DNA from: an uncultured bacterium
GTDB lineage: Bacteria > Krumholzibacteriota > Krumholzibacteriia > LZORAL124-64-63
Direction: 5' to 3'
Length of the DNA: 64,000 nt
Assembly: GCA_903859215.1 (NCBI GenBank)
Contig: CAIOLW010000036.1
Location: 62,001 to 126,000, forward strand
Shown here: piece by piece, positions 50,599 through 60,323 of the stretch
How positions within the stretch are numbered: position 1 is the first letter of the stretch
How the letters are laid out: every line of letters begins with the position of its first letter
Made by a program: the position numbers and the translations under genes
The notes under the pieces: model-generated
The model's database searches: none
What the model saw: only the letters and a program-made list of their open reading frames with translations
What the model was told of the DNA's origin: nothing

Positions 50599-53500
50599 CT
50601 AGGAACCATCCCGCTTGGCGCGCAGCTTGTCGGTGTGGCAGCCGATGCAGAGCGCGCCTTCGGGGTTGTCCCGGAGGAACCGCACGAACGCGGTGCCGTG
50701 CGGCTCATGGCAGCTGACGCAGGTCATCTTGCCCCCGGTGCGCGGGTCCTTGAAGTTGTCGCCCATCGGGTGGTCGGTGTGGTCCCGGTAGGCATGGCAG
50801 TTCAGGCACACCTCCCGGATCTTCGTGCCGTCGGCCGCCTTTTCCGCCACCAGGTGCGGATTGTGGCAGACCGTGCATTCCTTGCCGTCAACCAGCGGGT
50901 GCTTGTGCGCCGCGGTCCGGTTCGTTTCCACCTTGGCCTGGTGGCACTTCCCGCAGACGGCCGACTGCTGCCGCGGCAACAGCGGCGCGTACGGTGCCGT
51001 GTGTGGTGAATGGCAGATGGTGCAGGCTTTCTCGCCCTTCAGCGGCGCATGCATCTCTCCGGTCTTGAGGTCCTCCTTCACGCCGTCGTGGCACCCGAAG
51101 CACAGCTCCGGCTGGCGCGCCTTCGTGGCGGTGGTGGTGCCGACATGGCACGCCGCGCAATTGCCCGCGGCGAACGGCTTGTGCACGTTCTCATGCGGCA
51201 GGTTGGCCAGCTTGGACGCATGGGGCGTGTGGCAGCCGGCGCAATCTGCGGTCGCCACCGGGAAGCCCTTGTGCTTGGCAGCCAGGGACGCCGGTTCATG
51301 GCATTTCACGCACAGCACCTTCGTCTCGGCGATCAGGCTCATGGCCACGGGGCCCCCGTGCGGGCTGTGGCAGCGTGTGCAGGCGCCCGTCTTGAAAGGC
51401 GCATGCACAACCGGCAGCTTCTTCAGTTCGTCGATCTTCTGGTGGCAACTTGTGCAGAGCACGGCGGCCGGCTGCGTCAGCAGTTTCGGTTCGGACGAAG
51501 CGTGGGGGTTGTGGCACGCTTCACAACGACCCTCACGGAACGGGGTGTGCGCCAGCTCGGGCTTCGGCGCCAGCCCGGCCAGGTCGTGGCAGGCGGCGCA
51601 GGTGTCGGCCGTCCGCTTGCTGTTGAGCTGGTGATCGCCCCGGGCCACGTGCGGGTTGTGGCAGGCGGTGCATTCCCCTTCACCGAACGGGGGATGCACG
51701 GTCTTGCCCTTGGCCGTCGCATCGGGCAGGCCGTCGTGGCACTGCGTGCACGTGGCGGTCTGGTTGACGATCGGCTGGGCGTCCACATGACACGTGGCAC
51801 AGTCTCGGTCCGCGAAGGGCGGGTGCTCCTTGGCCACCAGCAGGCCCTTCACGGTCGAGTTGTGCGGCTCGTGGCAACCGAGGCAGTTCAGCCCGGCCGC
51901 CTCGCGCCCGAGGTGCTTGTCGGCGAAACCCTTGCTCTTCTCGTCGTGGCACTGGAAGCACAGCGCCGGGACCTTTGCCCGCAGGAAGGCGTGCCCCTGG
52001 CCACCGTGAGGCAGGTGGCAGGACAGGCATTCGCCCTGGCTCGGCGGGTGGATCGACACGGCGTTCTTGGGCGCGGCGATGGACTCGTGGCACAGGCCGC
52101 ACAGCTTCGTGGCGTCCGTCGACAGCAGCGCCTTGCGGGGGGCGTTGTGTGGGTCGTGGCAGGCCGTGCAGTTGCCCTTGGCCACGGGTTCGTGGCCCTG
52201 CCAGTTGTCGCCGGTCGGCTGGCCGACATCGTGGCATCCGGCACAGGTGGCGGCCACGGGCTGCCGCAGCAGTGCGCGCTCCGCGCCGCCGTGCGGCAGG
52301 TGGCAGTCCACGCAGGCGCCGTCGGCCGCGGGCGGGTGCACCGTACCGCCGGCCGGCTGCTTGGAGAGATCACCGTGGCAGTCCGCGCACAAGGCGGCCG
52401 CGGGCTTCTTCAGAAGCGCCGGCTGGTCTGAAGTGTGCGGCAGGTGGCAGGCCAGGCACTCGCCCCGCGCGGCGATGTCGTGCGTGTGCGGTGCCGCGAG
52501 TTCCATCGCGACCTTCGTGTGGCAGCCCAGGCACAGGTTCCCGGGTCCCTTGACCAGGAGCTTCTGCTCCTCGGAACTGTGCGGGTCGTGGCACACCGTG
52601 CAGGCCTGCTTGGCGACGGGAGCATGCACCAGTCGGCCTTCCACGGGCGGCACCGGCACGATGTCGCCGTGGCAGCCCACGCACAGCTTGTTCGTCTCTT
52701 CCTTGAGCAGCTTCGGCCTCTCGCCGCCGTGGGGGGCGTGGCACGTGGTGCAGTTGCCCTCGGCGGCCGGCGCGTGCCGGTTCGTGTGGTCGAACGCGGT
52801 CTTGTCGTGGCACTCGAGGCACAGCTTGCGCTGGCCGGAAACCAGCATCCCGGGCCGTGCGCTCCCGTGCGCGGCATGGCACTTCGTGCACTCATGCTCG
52901 GCGGCAGGCGGATGGGCGACCTTGGTCGTGGTCGCCGGGTCGTCGTGGCACTGCACGCAGAGGTCGGCGAGCGGTACGGTGAGGGCGCCGGGCGCGGCTC
53001 CCGGTGTCGCGTCGTGGCACGAGGAGCATTCTCCGCCGGCCACGGGTGCGTGCAGCACCGCGTAGTCGAGGTGCTCGCCGTCGGAGCCGTGCGGGTCGTG
53101 GCAGGACACGCAGCCGGCGACGCCGCCCTTGTCGCCGTGCACCTTGGCGAGCTTCGCCTGGTCCTTGTGACAGGACAGGCACAGCTGGTCGCTCGGCTGC
53201 TTCAGCAGGCCGGCGTTGGCCGAAGCGTGGGGGTCATGGCACGCGATGCAGCCGCCCTGCGCCAGCGCCTTGTGCGGGTGCTTGCGGTTGAACGGGACGC
53301 GGTCGTGGCAGGCGAAGCAGCTCTCGTCGCCGGCCGCCTTCAGCAGGTTCGGCTGGCCCGTGCCGTGCGGGTTGTGGCAGCCCGTGCAGTCGCCCTGGCG
53401 CAGCGGGGCGTGCACGGGACCGCTCTTGAGGATCTCGCCGAATTCCTTGTGGCACTCCAGGCACAGTTCGCGCCCGGTGGCCTTGAGGACGAGCTTGCCG

Positions 53501-53733
53501 ATGACGCCGTGCCGCCGGTGGCAACCCTCGCATTCGCGCGCGGCGAAGGGCGCGTGCGCATTGCGCGTGCTGACCTTCTTGATCGCTTCCTGGTGGCAGT
53601 CCGCGCAGGCCTTGCTCTTGAAGCCGCCGGCAGCTCGGGCCGGCCCGGCGTGGAACGCGACCGAGGCCACCAGCGCCAGCGCCAGTGCGGCCGCGCGAAG
53701 GCGGCGGGGGTGTACATCGATGCAGCGAATCAC
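50599..53733 (-). CDS. Giant secreted multiheme c-type cytochrome with 42 CXXCH motifs
   Basis: Signal peptide then 42 CXXCH motifs counted by eye in 1044 aa; tandem unit approximately HAPxxxGxCxxCHxPHxxxxxxLLxxxxxxLCxxCH. Confidence 0.93.
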   Translation of the reverse strand: MIRCIDVHPRRLRAAALALALVASVAFHAGPARAAGGFKSKACADCHQEAIKKVSTRNAHAPFAARECEGCHRRHGVIGKLVLKATGRELCLECHKEFGEILKSGPVHAPLRQGDCTGCHNPHGTGQPNLLKAAGDESCFACHDRVPFNRKHPHKALAQGGCIACHDPHASANAGLLKQPSDQLCLSCHKDQAKLAKVHGDKGGVAGCVSCHDPHGSDGEHLDYAVLHAPVAGGECSSCHDATPGAAPGALTVPLADLCVQCHDDPATTTKVAHPPAAEHECTKCHAAHGSARPGMLVSGQRKLCLECHDKTAFDHTNRHAPAAEGNCTTCHAPHGGERPKLLKEETNKLCVGCHGDIVPVPPVEGRLVHAPVAKQACTVCHDPHSSEEQKLLVKGPGNLCLGCHTKVAMELAAPHTHDIAARGECLACHLPHTSDQPALLKKPAAALCADCHGDLSKQPAGGTVHPPAADGACVDCHLPHGGAERALLRQPVAATCAGCHDVGQPTGDNWQGHEPVAKGNCTACHDPHNAPRKALLSTDATKLCGLCHESIAAPKNAVSIHPPSQGECLSCHLPHGGQGHAFLRAKVPALCFQCHDEKSKGFADKHLGREAAGLNCLGCHEPHNSTVKGLLVAKEHPPFADRDCATCHVDAQPIVNQTATCTQCHDGLPDATAKGKTVHPPFGEGECTACHNPHVARGDHQLNSKRTADTCAACHDLAGLAPKPELAHTPFREGRCEACHNPHASSEPKLLTQPAAVLCTSCHQKIDELKKLPVVHAPFKTGACTRCHSPHGGPVAMSLIAETKVLCVKCHEPASLAAKHKGFPVATADCAGCHTPHASKLANLPHENVHKPFAAGNCAACHVGTTTATKARQPELCFGCHDGVKEDLKTGEMHAPLKGEKACTICHSPHTAPYAPLLPRQQSAVCGKCHQAKVETNRTAAHKHPLVDGKECTVCHNPHLVAEKAADGTKIREVCLNCHAYRDHTDHPMGDNFKDPRTGGKMTCVSCHEPHGTAFVRFLRDNPEGALCIGCHTDKLRAKRDGS

Positions 53734-53753
53734 GGTCGAGCCTCCTGCTTAAC

Positions 53754-55103
53754 TCAGTGGGCCGCGGGGGCGGCGGGCTGCGCGGTGGCCTTCTTGAATT
53801 CCTCGATCGCCTTCAGGACTTCCGCCTCGGCGCCGGGCAGCACGACAACGGGGGAAGCGGCCTTGAGCCGGGCCAGGATTTCGACGAGGTGGTCGCGCGT
53901 CGCGTCCCGTTTCATCATCGCCAGGACCTGGTCCCGGCACGACTCCAGCGGCTGGGGCTGCCCGCCCTCGAGGCCGCTGATCTGCGCCACGACCCAGCCG
54001 TCGGGGACCTCGTACGGTTCCGGCACCGCGTTCAGCTTGAGGTCGGCCGGTTTGAGGCCCATCTCCACGGGCTGCAGCCAGACATCGGGGAACGGGGGCG
54101 GGCCCTGGATGACGCGCTTGTCGTTCTCGGCCAGCCATTTGAGGGCCGTGCCCGACTCGAGCCGCGCGCGCAGGTCGCCCGCGATCTCCTTCGTCTTGAC
54201 CTTGAGGCTGCCGACCTTCACGCGTGACGGCATCAGGAGATCGCCCGTGTGCCCCCGGTAGTAGTGCGAGACTTCGGCGTCGGCCGGCTTGAAGTCGAAT
54301 TCCAACAGGACGCGCAGCGCCTCTTCCTGGATCGAACTGCGCTCCATGCGCTGGCGGAGAAGCACCATCCCGGGCTGGCGATCCATCTTCTGCGCCCTCA
54401 TCTGGGCGTTCGCCAGCACTTCCTCGACGTACGAGCGCAGGCACAGGTCGCGTTTTTCGGCGGCATCGGGCTTGCCGACCAGGCCGTGGTATTGCTGGAA
54501 CCGGAGTTCACGCGAGAAATCGGCAACCGTCAGCTTGCGTCCGTTCACCAGGTTGGCGAGCACCTCAGTGCTTTCGCGCAGCCGCTTCTGCACGGCGGGG
54601 TCGGCCGACCCGTAGTCCAGCGACTTCAGCAACATGGAATCGACCGTGACGTTGAAGGTGCGGGCCAGCCCGGCGAGATAGCCCTTCACCGCGTCCCGAC
54701 GCTTGTCGTGCACGGCGGGAGCATCCGCGGGGATCGACAGCGCGACCGAGTCGAGCAGCGCCTTCATGCATTCGTGGCGCACGGCCTCGTTGCCCTCGTT
54801 GCGGACGGCGAACTCCTGGTCCAGGCCCATGCGGTAGCCTTCCTGGATGATGAGTTCGTTCTGCGTCAGCCGCTCGAGGATCGCTTTCGGATCCGCGAAT
54901 TTCGCGGCCACGTTGTCCGCGTTCCTGGCCTGCATGAGGCCCAGTTCGAGGTCCAGTTCGGCCGTCGTCACCGTGTCGGTCCCGACGGTGGCGAGCGGCA
55001 CGGGCCGCTGGTCGGCCGCGCGGGCCGCGGCTGCGCTCACGAGCGCGAACACGGCGATGAGCGCCAGGTTGGACCGCAACGGGCGAAGTGGGCGGGTGGT
55101 CAT
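53754..55103 (-). CDS. PpiC/SurA-like secreted peptidylprolyl isomerase
   Basis: Signal peptide; PLATVGTDTVTTAELDLELG; ENELIIQEGY-like SurA N-terminal region; parvulin-like C-terminal region. Confidence 0.7.
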   Translation of the reverse strand: MTTRPLRPLRSNLALIAVFALVSAAAARAADQRPVPLATVGTDTVTTAELDLELGLMQARNADNVAAKFADPKAILERLTQNELIIQEGYRMGLDQEFAVRNEGNEAVRHECMKALLDSVALSIPADAPAVHDKRRDAVKGYLAGLARTFNVTVDSMLLKSLDYGSADPAVQKRLRESTEVLANLVNGRKLTVADFSRELRFQQYHGLVGKPDAAEKRDLCLRSYVEEVLANAQMRAQKMDRQPGMVLLRQRMERSSIQEEALRVLLEFDFKPADAEVSHYYRGHTGDLLMPSRVKVGSLKVKTKEIAGDLRARLESGTALKWLAENDKRVIQGPPPFPDVWLQPVEMGLKPADLKLNAVPEPYEVPDGWVVAQISGLEGGQPQPLESCRDQVLAMMKRDATRDHLVEILARLKAASPVVVLPGAEAEVLKAIEEFKKATAQPAAPAAH

Positions 55104-56152
55104 GAGGTAGGATCCTCCAGCAGGTGTTTGAAACGCGGCCACAGGTTCTCGGCGCCTTCGCGCATCTGGTCCAGTTCGGTCATCGGGTGGATGACGCCGA
55201 ACCAGCCGGTCGGCGTTCCTCCCGGCATCATGATGCTCGACGCCGCCCGGATCCGGCCGGTGCGCAGGTCGAGCAGGCGCAGCGTGATGGTCATGTCGGT
55301 CACCTGGCGGGGACCGGCAGCCGGGCCGTCGGCCAGGTAGTCGGGCGCGGCGTTGGCGTTGCCGTCGACCTGCCCGAAGGACACAACCTCGGGCAATACG
55401 ACCCACGTGATGCCGAAGCGTTCCGCCAGCTGGGCCCTGCCTTCCTTGTCCAGGCGCGCGGGGTCTCTTCCCGTGTCCAGGGCCGAGCCCGCCGCCAGCG
55501 CGGGGTCGATGACGGACCAGTTCGTATCGGCCACGGCCGCCGCCAGGAGGCAGGCGGTCGCCGTGCGCACGGCCTGCGCATCCAGCCCGATGCCCCGGCT
55601 GGACAGGATCAGGAGCGGCGCGCCGCCTCGATGGCCGGGCGCGTCGGGCGGCATGGCCCGCCGCAGGGCGTCGGCCAGCGACCGCTGCCAGGTGCCCTCC
55701 GAAACAGTCGCCGCGGCGATGCCGAGCGCCTCGACGCGTCCCTGGCCCGTGCCGATGGCCCGTACCGTCGCGGTGAGCGATCCGTTGTCCGCCAACACGG
55801 TCACCGCCAGCAGTGTTTCCGCTCCGAGCTCGCTGCGCAGGTCGGCCAGGAAGGCGGCAGGCAATGCGGCGCAGCTGCGCACGCGGTGGCGCCGCACCAG
55901 GTCCTCGGTCCCCGCGCGGTCGGCCGCCGGACGATGGGAAGCTCCCGTCAAGGCTGTCAGGATCTCGAGGGCTGCCTGGCGGATCACGGCGGCATCAGGC
56001 GGCAGGCCGGGCATCGGCGCGCCTTCGAGGTTGAACACGATGGCGACGGACTCGGGTTCGTCGGCACGGGCCGCGCTGGGCACGGACAGGAGCGCCGTCA
56101 GGAGCAACCCGGCAGCCAGGCCCAGGTGAGTTCCGTGCCTGAGGGTCTTCAT
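55100..56152 (-). CDS. Secreted protein of unknown function
   Basis: Signal peptide MKTLRHGTHLGLAAGLLLTALLSVPSAARA; ATGA-type overlaps with both flanking genes. Confidence 0.65.
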   Translation of the reverse strand: MKTLRHGTHLGLAAGLLLTALLSVPSAARADEPESVAIVFNLEGAPMPGLPPDAAVIRQAALEILTALTGASHRPAADRAGTEDLVRRHRVRSCAALPAAFLADLRSELGAETLLAVTVLADNGSLTATVRAIGTGQGRVEALGIAAATVSEGTWQRSLADALRRAMPPDAPGHRGGAPLLILSSRGIGLDAQAVRTATACLLAAAVADTNWSVIDPALAAGSALDTGRDPARLDKEGRAQLAERFGITWVVLPEVVSFGQVDGNANAAPDYLADGPAAGPRQVTDMTITLRLLDLRTGRIRAASSIMMPGGTPTGWFGVIHPMTELDQMREGAENLWPRFKHLLEDPTS

Positions 56153-56733
56153 CAGAACAACGTCTCCAGCGCGGCGCGGACATTGGCGCGCGCCACGTCG
56201 TAGATGCCGGCCGTGCCGCCGCCGAAGAACTTCCGCAGGAGCGACGAGCCGTCGGTCCGGGTCTGCGACGACCAGATCGTGCCGCCGGTCTGCGTCTCGC
56301 ACAGCTGGTAGACGCTGGTCACGACCTCGGACGGGTCATGGCTGGTGCGGTCCAGGCCGTATTCCTCGATGGTGCCGAAGAAGATGCCCTCGGCGCCGAG
56401 GCGCTTGCCGAGGTCCTTGATCTGCTCAGGGCTCAGGATGCGGTCGAGCGGGAGCTTCATTTCCGCCACGGCCGCTAGGGTCGCGCCGCGATCGATCACT
56501 TCGAGGTCCTTGTTGGCCAGCACTTCGGTCACGAAGATCGACTGCACGCGCTGTGCAGCGTAGACGTCCTGCGTGAGGTTGTAGAACGGGTAGACGGCGA
56601 CGCGCCGGATGAAGCTGAAGTCGACGTCCTCGCGCACGTACTGGCTGGCCCTGGGCGCACAGCCGATCGCGGCGAGGCATACGGCGAGCAACAGGATGGT
56701 CGTGCCTCTGACAAGGCGTCGCGTGCTCTTCAT
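56152..56733 (-). CDS. CsgG/GNA1162-like lipoprotein
   Basis: Lipobox AAIGCAPR; RRVAVYPFYNLTQDVYAAQRVQSIFVTEVLANKDLEVIDRG resembles CsgG/DUF799-type lipoproteins. Confidence 0.65.
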   Translation of the reverse strand: MKSTRRLVRGTTILLLAVCLAAIGCAPRASQYVREDVDFSFIRRVAVYPFYNLTQDVYAAQRVQSIFVTEVLANKDLEVIDRGATLAAVAEMKLPLDRILSPEQIKDLGKRLGAEGIFFGTIEEYGLDRTSHDPSEVVTSVYQLCETQTGGTIWSSQTRTDGSSLLRKFFGGGTAGIYDVARANVRAALETLF

Positions 56734-56790
56734 GGTTCGTTCTTTCCTCCCGTCAGCAGCCGTACCCGGGACAAAATTGGGATAAAGTGG

Positions 56791-58998
56791 TCAAAATGTC
56801 CAATAACCCCGCAACTGGAATCCGAACGGCCAGCTTTCGCGGCCGAGGAGGCGCTCGTAGCTCTTTTCGGCGCTTCCCGAGAGGGTCAGGCGGGGACGTG
56901 CCTGCCAGTCGACCCCGACGCTGCCGCCGCGGCGCAGGTCGTCGGCCCGCGAGTCCTGGTAGTCGTTCGCCGAGAAGGAGAGCAGCACGCTGCCGCCCCG
57001 CAGGGGGATCCAGGACAGGGAATTGCGGTAGATCCAGTCTTCCCTCTCGCGCCGCTGGCCGACAGCCTGCCCGGACCACGACAGCAGGGGCGTGATCTCC
57101 CACGAGGCGTCGATCTCCGTCTCGGCGAACGAGGTGAACCCGGCGCCTGCTTCCTGGCCGACCCAGCGCGTGGTGCGCACGAAGTCCAGCCGCATGCTCG
57201 GTCGCGGGGAACTGCGGACCTCGGACGACACGACCCACGAATCGGAATTGCCGTCCAGGGCCGCACTGGTCCGCCAGCCGCGGGTCACCTTCTGGTTGAA
57301 CGTCAGCGCCGGCGCTGCGCGCCAGGTGCCGTCAGCCATGACCGATTCGGTCACCTGGCGGACGCTGTAGGTGTTGTCGTTGGTGCGCACCCAGGCCATG
57401 TGCGCGCCGAAGCGGTCGGTGTTCCGCCGCTGCAGCGAGACCTGGCGGGAGTTGGAGTCGGTCCTGAGCCTCTTCGGGCTGTGCTCGGCGCTCTCCTGGT
57501 ACTGGCCGGTCAGGGACCAGCCCCCCAGCAGCCAGGAAGCGAGCACGCCGCCGTTCGTCCGCTCCTGGCGTCCATCGCCGGCGCGGTCGCGACGGTCGAG
57601 GGCGATGTCGCCGTGGACTCGCAGCCGGGACGAGAGCCTGACTTCGACGCCGCCCGTCGCGGTCGTCCGCTCCTGGCGCGAACGCAACTCCGGCTGGGCT
57701 GTCGTCGCATTCTCCAGAATCTCGAACTCGGTGACGAAGAGGTCCCCGATCGTGGGGCCGATCTTCCGGTCCACAAGCTTGAGGCGCCGGTGCGTTGCGC
57801 CGCCGACGAAGGTGATTTCCCAGCCTTGCCGACCCGTCTCGGACTCCACGTAGCGGGCGCTCCAACTGCCGGCCGGGACCGGGGAGCCCCAGTCCCTGCC
57901 TTCTGCCTCGTCGCAGAAATACAGGTCCCACTGCAGCATTTCCGGCAGGAACGTGACCTTGCGGTCGACATACAGGAACGCGGACACCATCGCGACCGGT
58001 TCCCCGAAGTCGAGGTAGATGTTGCGGAAGTCGCCGCCGTAGTCGCGACCGGGCGTCGCGTTGTCGCCGAGGTTGATCACCGTGGGCGTCGAGCGGTCGT
58101 TGTCGAAGAGCGCCGGCACGGGCTGAGGCTGGTTCTCCAGGGGGTCGAGGAAACCCGGCGTGTCGTCCAGCCAGAAGCCTCCGGCGAGCGGCGGCAGGTA
58201 CTGCTGGCCCGCATCGGCGCTGAAAGTGTTGCGCTGGTTGAATCGACGGTGGTTGATCGACCAGGTCGCGTGGACTGCCTTGTCGCGAACGAGGTCCCGG
58301 TCACCACGAATCTGCAGTTGCTGCGTGTCGTAAACCGTTCGCTGCGAGAGCGTGATCGAATTCAGGTCGACGCGGGAATAGGTGAACTCCACGTCTTCGT
58401 GGCGGGTCAGGTCCAGGCGCAGCCGGCCGGTGCCGTTGCGCTCGCGGTTCTCGCGATCCTCCGCGTTGCCGCGCCGCCAGCTCGAGTCGTCCTGATAGTT
58501 GGCATCGCCGGACAGGTGCCCGAAACGACCGCTGGTCCAGAGGCCGAATTCGAGGTTGTCGTCGCGCAGCGTCGGCAAACCGGTGTTGTCCTGGTCGACG
58601 CGATTGCCACGGGCGAACAGGCTGGCGCGCAACGGCGTGGACTGCCAGGACAACGTGGCCGACGGCGTCAGCGTGACGGTCGTGTTGTCGACGCTGGTGC
58701 CGGCGGCCGTGCCCTTCAGCAGTTCGCGGCGGGCCAGGTACTGCAGCCTGAAGGAAGCGTTGGGAGACAAGCGGATGGCCTGCTCGAGGCCGAAGATCTC
58801 CCATAGGTTGTCACTGCTGTAGGCCTGGTCGCCGGAACGCCCTTCCTGGTGAAGGGTGCGCACATCCACGCGGCCGTCCAGCGCCACAGCCGGCGACCCC
58901 ACGACGGTGACCAAGGCCAGGCCGACCAGCGCGGAACCGATCGCCAGCGAGGCGCGCCCGCGGCGACTGCGACGCGAATGTTCGTTCCGTGGCAGCAT
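56791..58998 (-). CDS. Predicted outer-membrane beta-barrel protein
   Basis: Signal-like N-terminus; long amphipathic strand pattern; C-terminus FQLRGYWTF ends in Phe. Start may be further upstream. Confidence 0.6.
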   Translation of the reverse strand: MLPRNEHSRRSRRGRASLAIGSALVGLALVTVVGSPAVALDGRVDVRTLHQEGRSGDQAYSSDNLWEIFGLEQAIRLSPNASFRLQYLARRELLKGTAAGTSVDNTTVTLTPSATLSWQSTPLRASLFARGNRVDQDNTGLPTLRDDNLEFGLWTSGRFGHLSGDANYQDDSSWRRGNAEDRENRERNGTGRLRLDLTRHEDVEFTYSRVDLNSITLSQRTVYDTQQLQIRGDRDLVRDKAVHATWSINHRRFNQRNTFSADAGQQYLPPLAGGFWLDDTPGFLDPLENQPQPVPALFDNDRSTPTVINLGDNATPGRDYGGDFRNIYLDFGEPVAMVSAFLYVDRKVTFLPEMLQWDLYFCDEAEGRDWGSPVPAGSWSARYVESETGRQGWEITFVGGATHRRLKLVDRKIGPTIGDLFVTEFEILENATTAQPELRSRQERTTATGGVEVRLSSRLRVHGDIALDRRDRAGDGRQERTNGGVLASWLLGGWSLTGQYQESAEHSPKRLRTDSNSRQVSLQRRNTDRFGAHMAWVRTNDNTYSVRQVTESVMADGTWRAAPALTFNQKVTRGWRTSAALDGNSDSWVVSSEVRSSPRPSMRLDFVRTTRWVGQEAGAGFTSFAETEIDASWEITPLLSWSGQAVGQRREREDWIYRNSLSWIPLRGGSVLLSFSANDYQDSRADDLRRGGSVGVDWQARPRLTLSGSAEKSYERLLGRESWPFGFQLRGYWTF

Positions 58999-59203
58999 GG
59001 GTTGGACTGCAGCCTCGGCTGGGGATGCTTCGGCGACAGGCCTCGGCCGCGGGCGCTCCCGGGTGCCGGGGCGCGACGGCGCTTCTAAGTCCTTGTCAGC
59101 CGCAGGATTTCGACCGTTACGAGTTAAAAAAATAACAAATCGGACGAAAATAAGCAATCATGAACTTGAGGAATCGCGGCGGGTTAGGAAATGCCCGGAT
59201 CGC

Positions 59204-60049
59204 CTAGGGGACATTCGCCATCACGGCCATGAGGCGCGTGTCGGCGGACTGGCCGGAGTTCCTCAACTGGTGGCAGCCGAGGCAAAGTTCGGGCTGCGAC
59301 GGGAAGGCGACCAGGAGGTCGCGCTGACCGCCGGTCAGCGAGTGGCAGGTCTGGCATTCGACCTTGCCGTCGAACAGGCGCAGGCGCGGGTCGATGGGTG
59401 AACGCAGCCGGCGCTCGTCCCGGCCGGCGCCGGCGACGGCCATGACCCCGAGGGGATGCGTGGCGTGCTGGTCGAACGTCAGCGACTGCCCGCCGGTCTC
59501 CGCCTGCCAGGTCGAGCCGCCGCCACTGCCGTGGCAGTTCAGGCAACCCTGGCTCGGCGACTGGCCGGCCAGCAGCGCGGCATCGCGATGGTACAGAGCG
59601 GCTGCGGCGCGGTGTGCGGTCGAGAGCTTGCCGAGATCGGCCCCGGGCTCGTGGCAGCCCGCGCAATGGGCGGGCACGCCTTCACCGAGGCCCTGGACCG
59701 ACATCTTCAACTCGCCGAGCGATGTCTTGAGGCGACCCAGTTCGTGGAACGTATGGCAACCCGCGCAGTCGGCCGTGGGGTTGTCGTGGAAGCCGAGCTG
59801 GACCATGGCTGGCGAGTCCTTCGCCGCGAGGTCGCGGTGGCAGCTGCGGCAGGTCCGCGAGCGGGGGTCGGGGTCGTTCGGACCGGCAGCCGCCACGGCC
59901 CTCGCGGTGGCGCCCTGGTGGCACCGCGAGCACGCGATGCCTTCATGCGGGTCCGTACCCGACGCCGAAAGCCCGTTCGCAACCAGGGGGGTCGCGGACA
60001 GGATCAGTGCCGATACGACGGCGGGGAGCGTGCGCAAGGTGTCCTTCAT
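59204..60049 (-). CDS. Heptaheme c-type cytochrome
   Basis: Signal peptide; CSRCH, CRSCH, CAGCH, CAGCH, CLNCH, CQTCH, CLGCH. Confidence 0.88.
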   Translation of the reverse strand: MKDTLRTLPAVVSALILSATPLVANGLSASGTDPHEGIACSRCHQGATARAVAAAGPNDPDPRSRTCRSCHRDLAAKDSPAMVQLGFHDNPTADCAGCHTFHELGRLKTSLGELKMSVQGLGEGVPAHCAGCHEPGADLGKLSTAHRAAAALYHRDAALLAGQSPSQGCLNCHGSGGGSTWQAETGGQSLTFDQHATHPLGVMAVAGAGRDERRLRSPIDPRLRLFDGKVECQTCHSLTGGQRDLLVAFPSQPELCLGCHQLRNSGQSADTRLMAVMANVP

Positions 60050-60323
60050 GCCGCAAGGTTTCGGATCATTTCTCAAATGCTTTAGTATTTTGTTGTTTTG
60101 TAATATGGGCCGACAACGCCATGACGGGTCACTTGCAGGACACAATCTGTATTCTGCGGGATACGCGCCGGTGTGTGCGTGTTAACATGGTGCGGAGCGA
60201 AACACCGTGCGGACAGGGGCTTGGCGCTCCGCGGGTTGCCATCACCACCCGGCGACTTGCGGCACAGGGATTGCAACCCTTCCCTGCCCGTGGTCCATCA
60301 CCGGTACCAACGAAGGTTTCCCG

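Noticed and set aside
50599-53733. Possible CRISPR-like periodicity
   Set aside because: Spacing reflects protein-level CXXCH repeats in a continuous reading frame; no identical DNA repeats with unique spacers.
52435-54261. 608-aa plus-strand ORF opposite the 42-heme cytochrome
   Set aside because: Antisense shadow of the CXXCH repeat gene; no recognisable domains.
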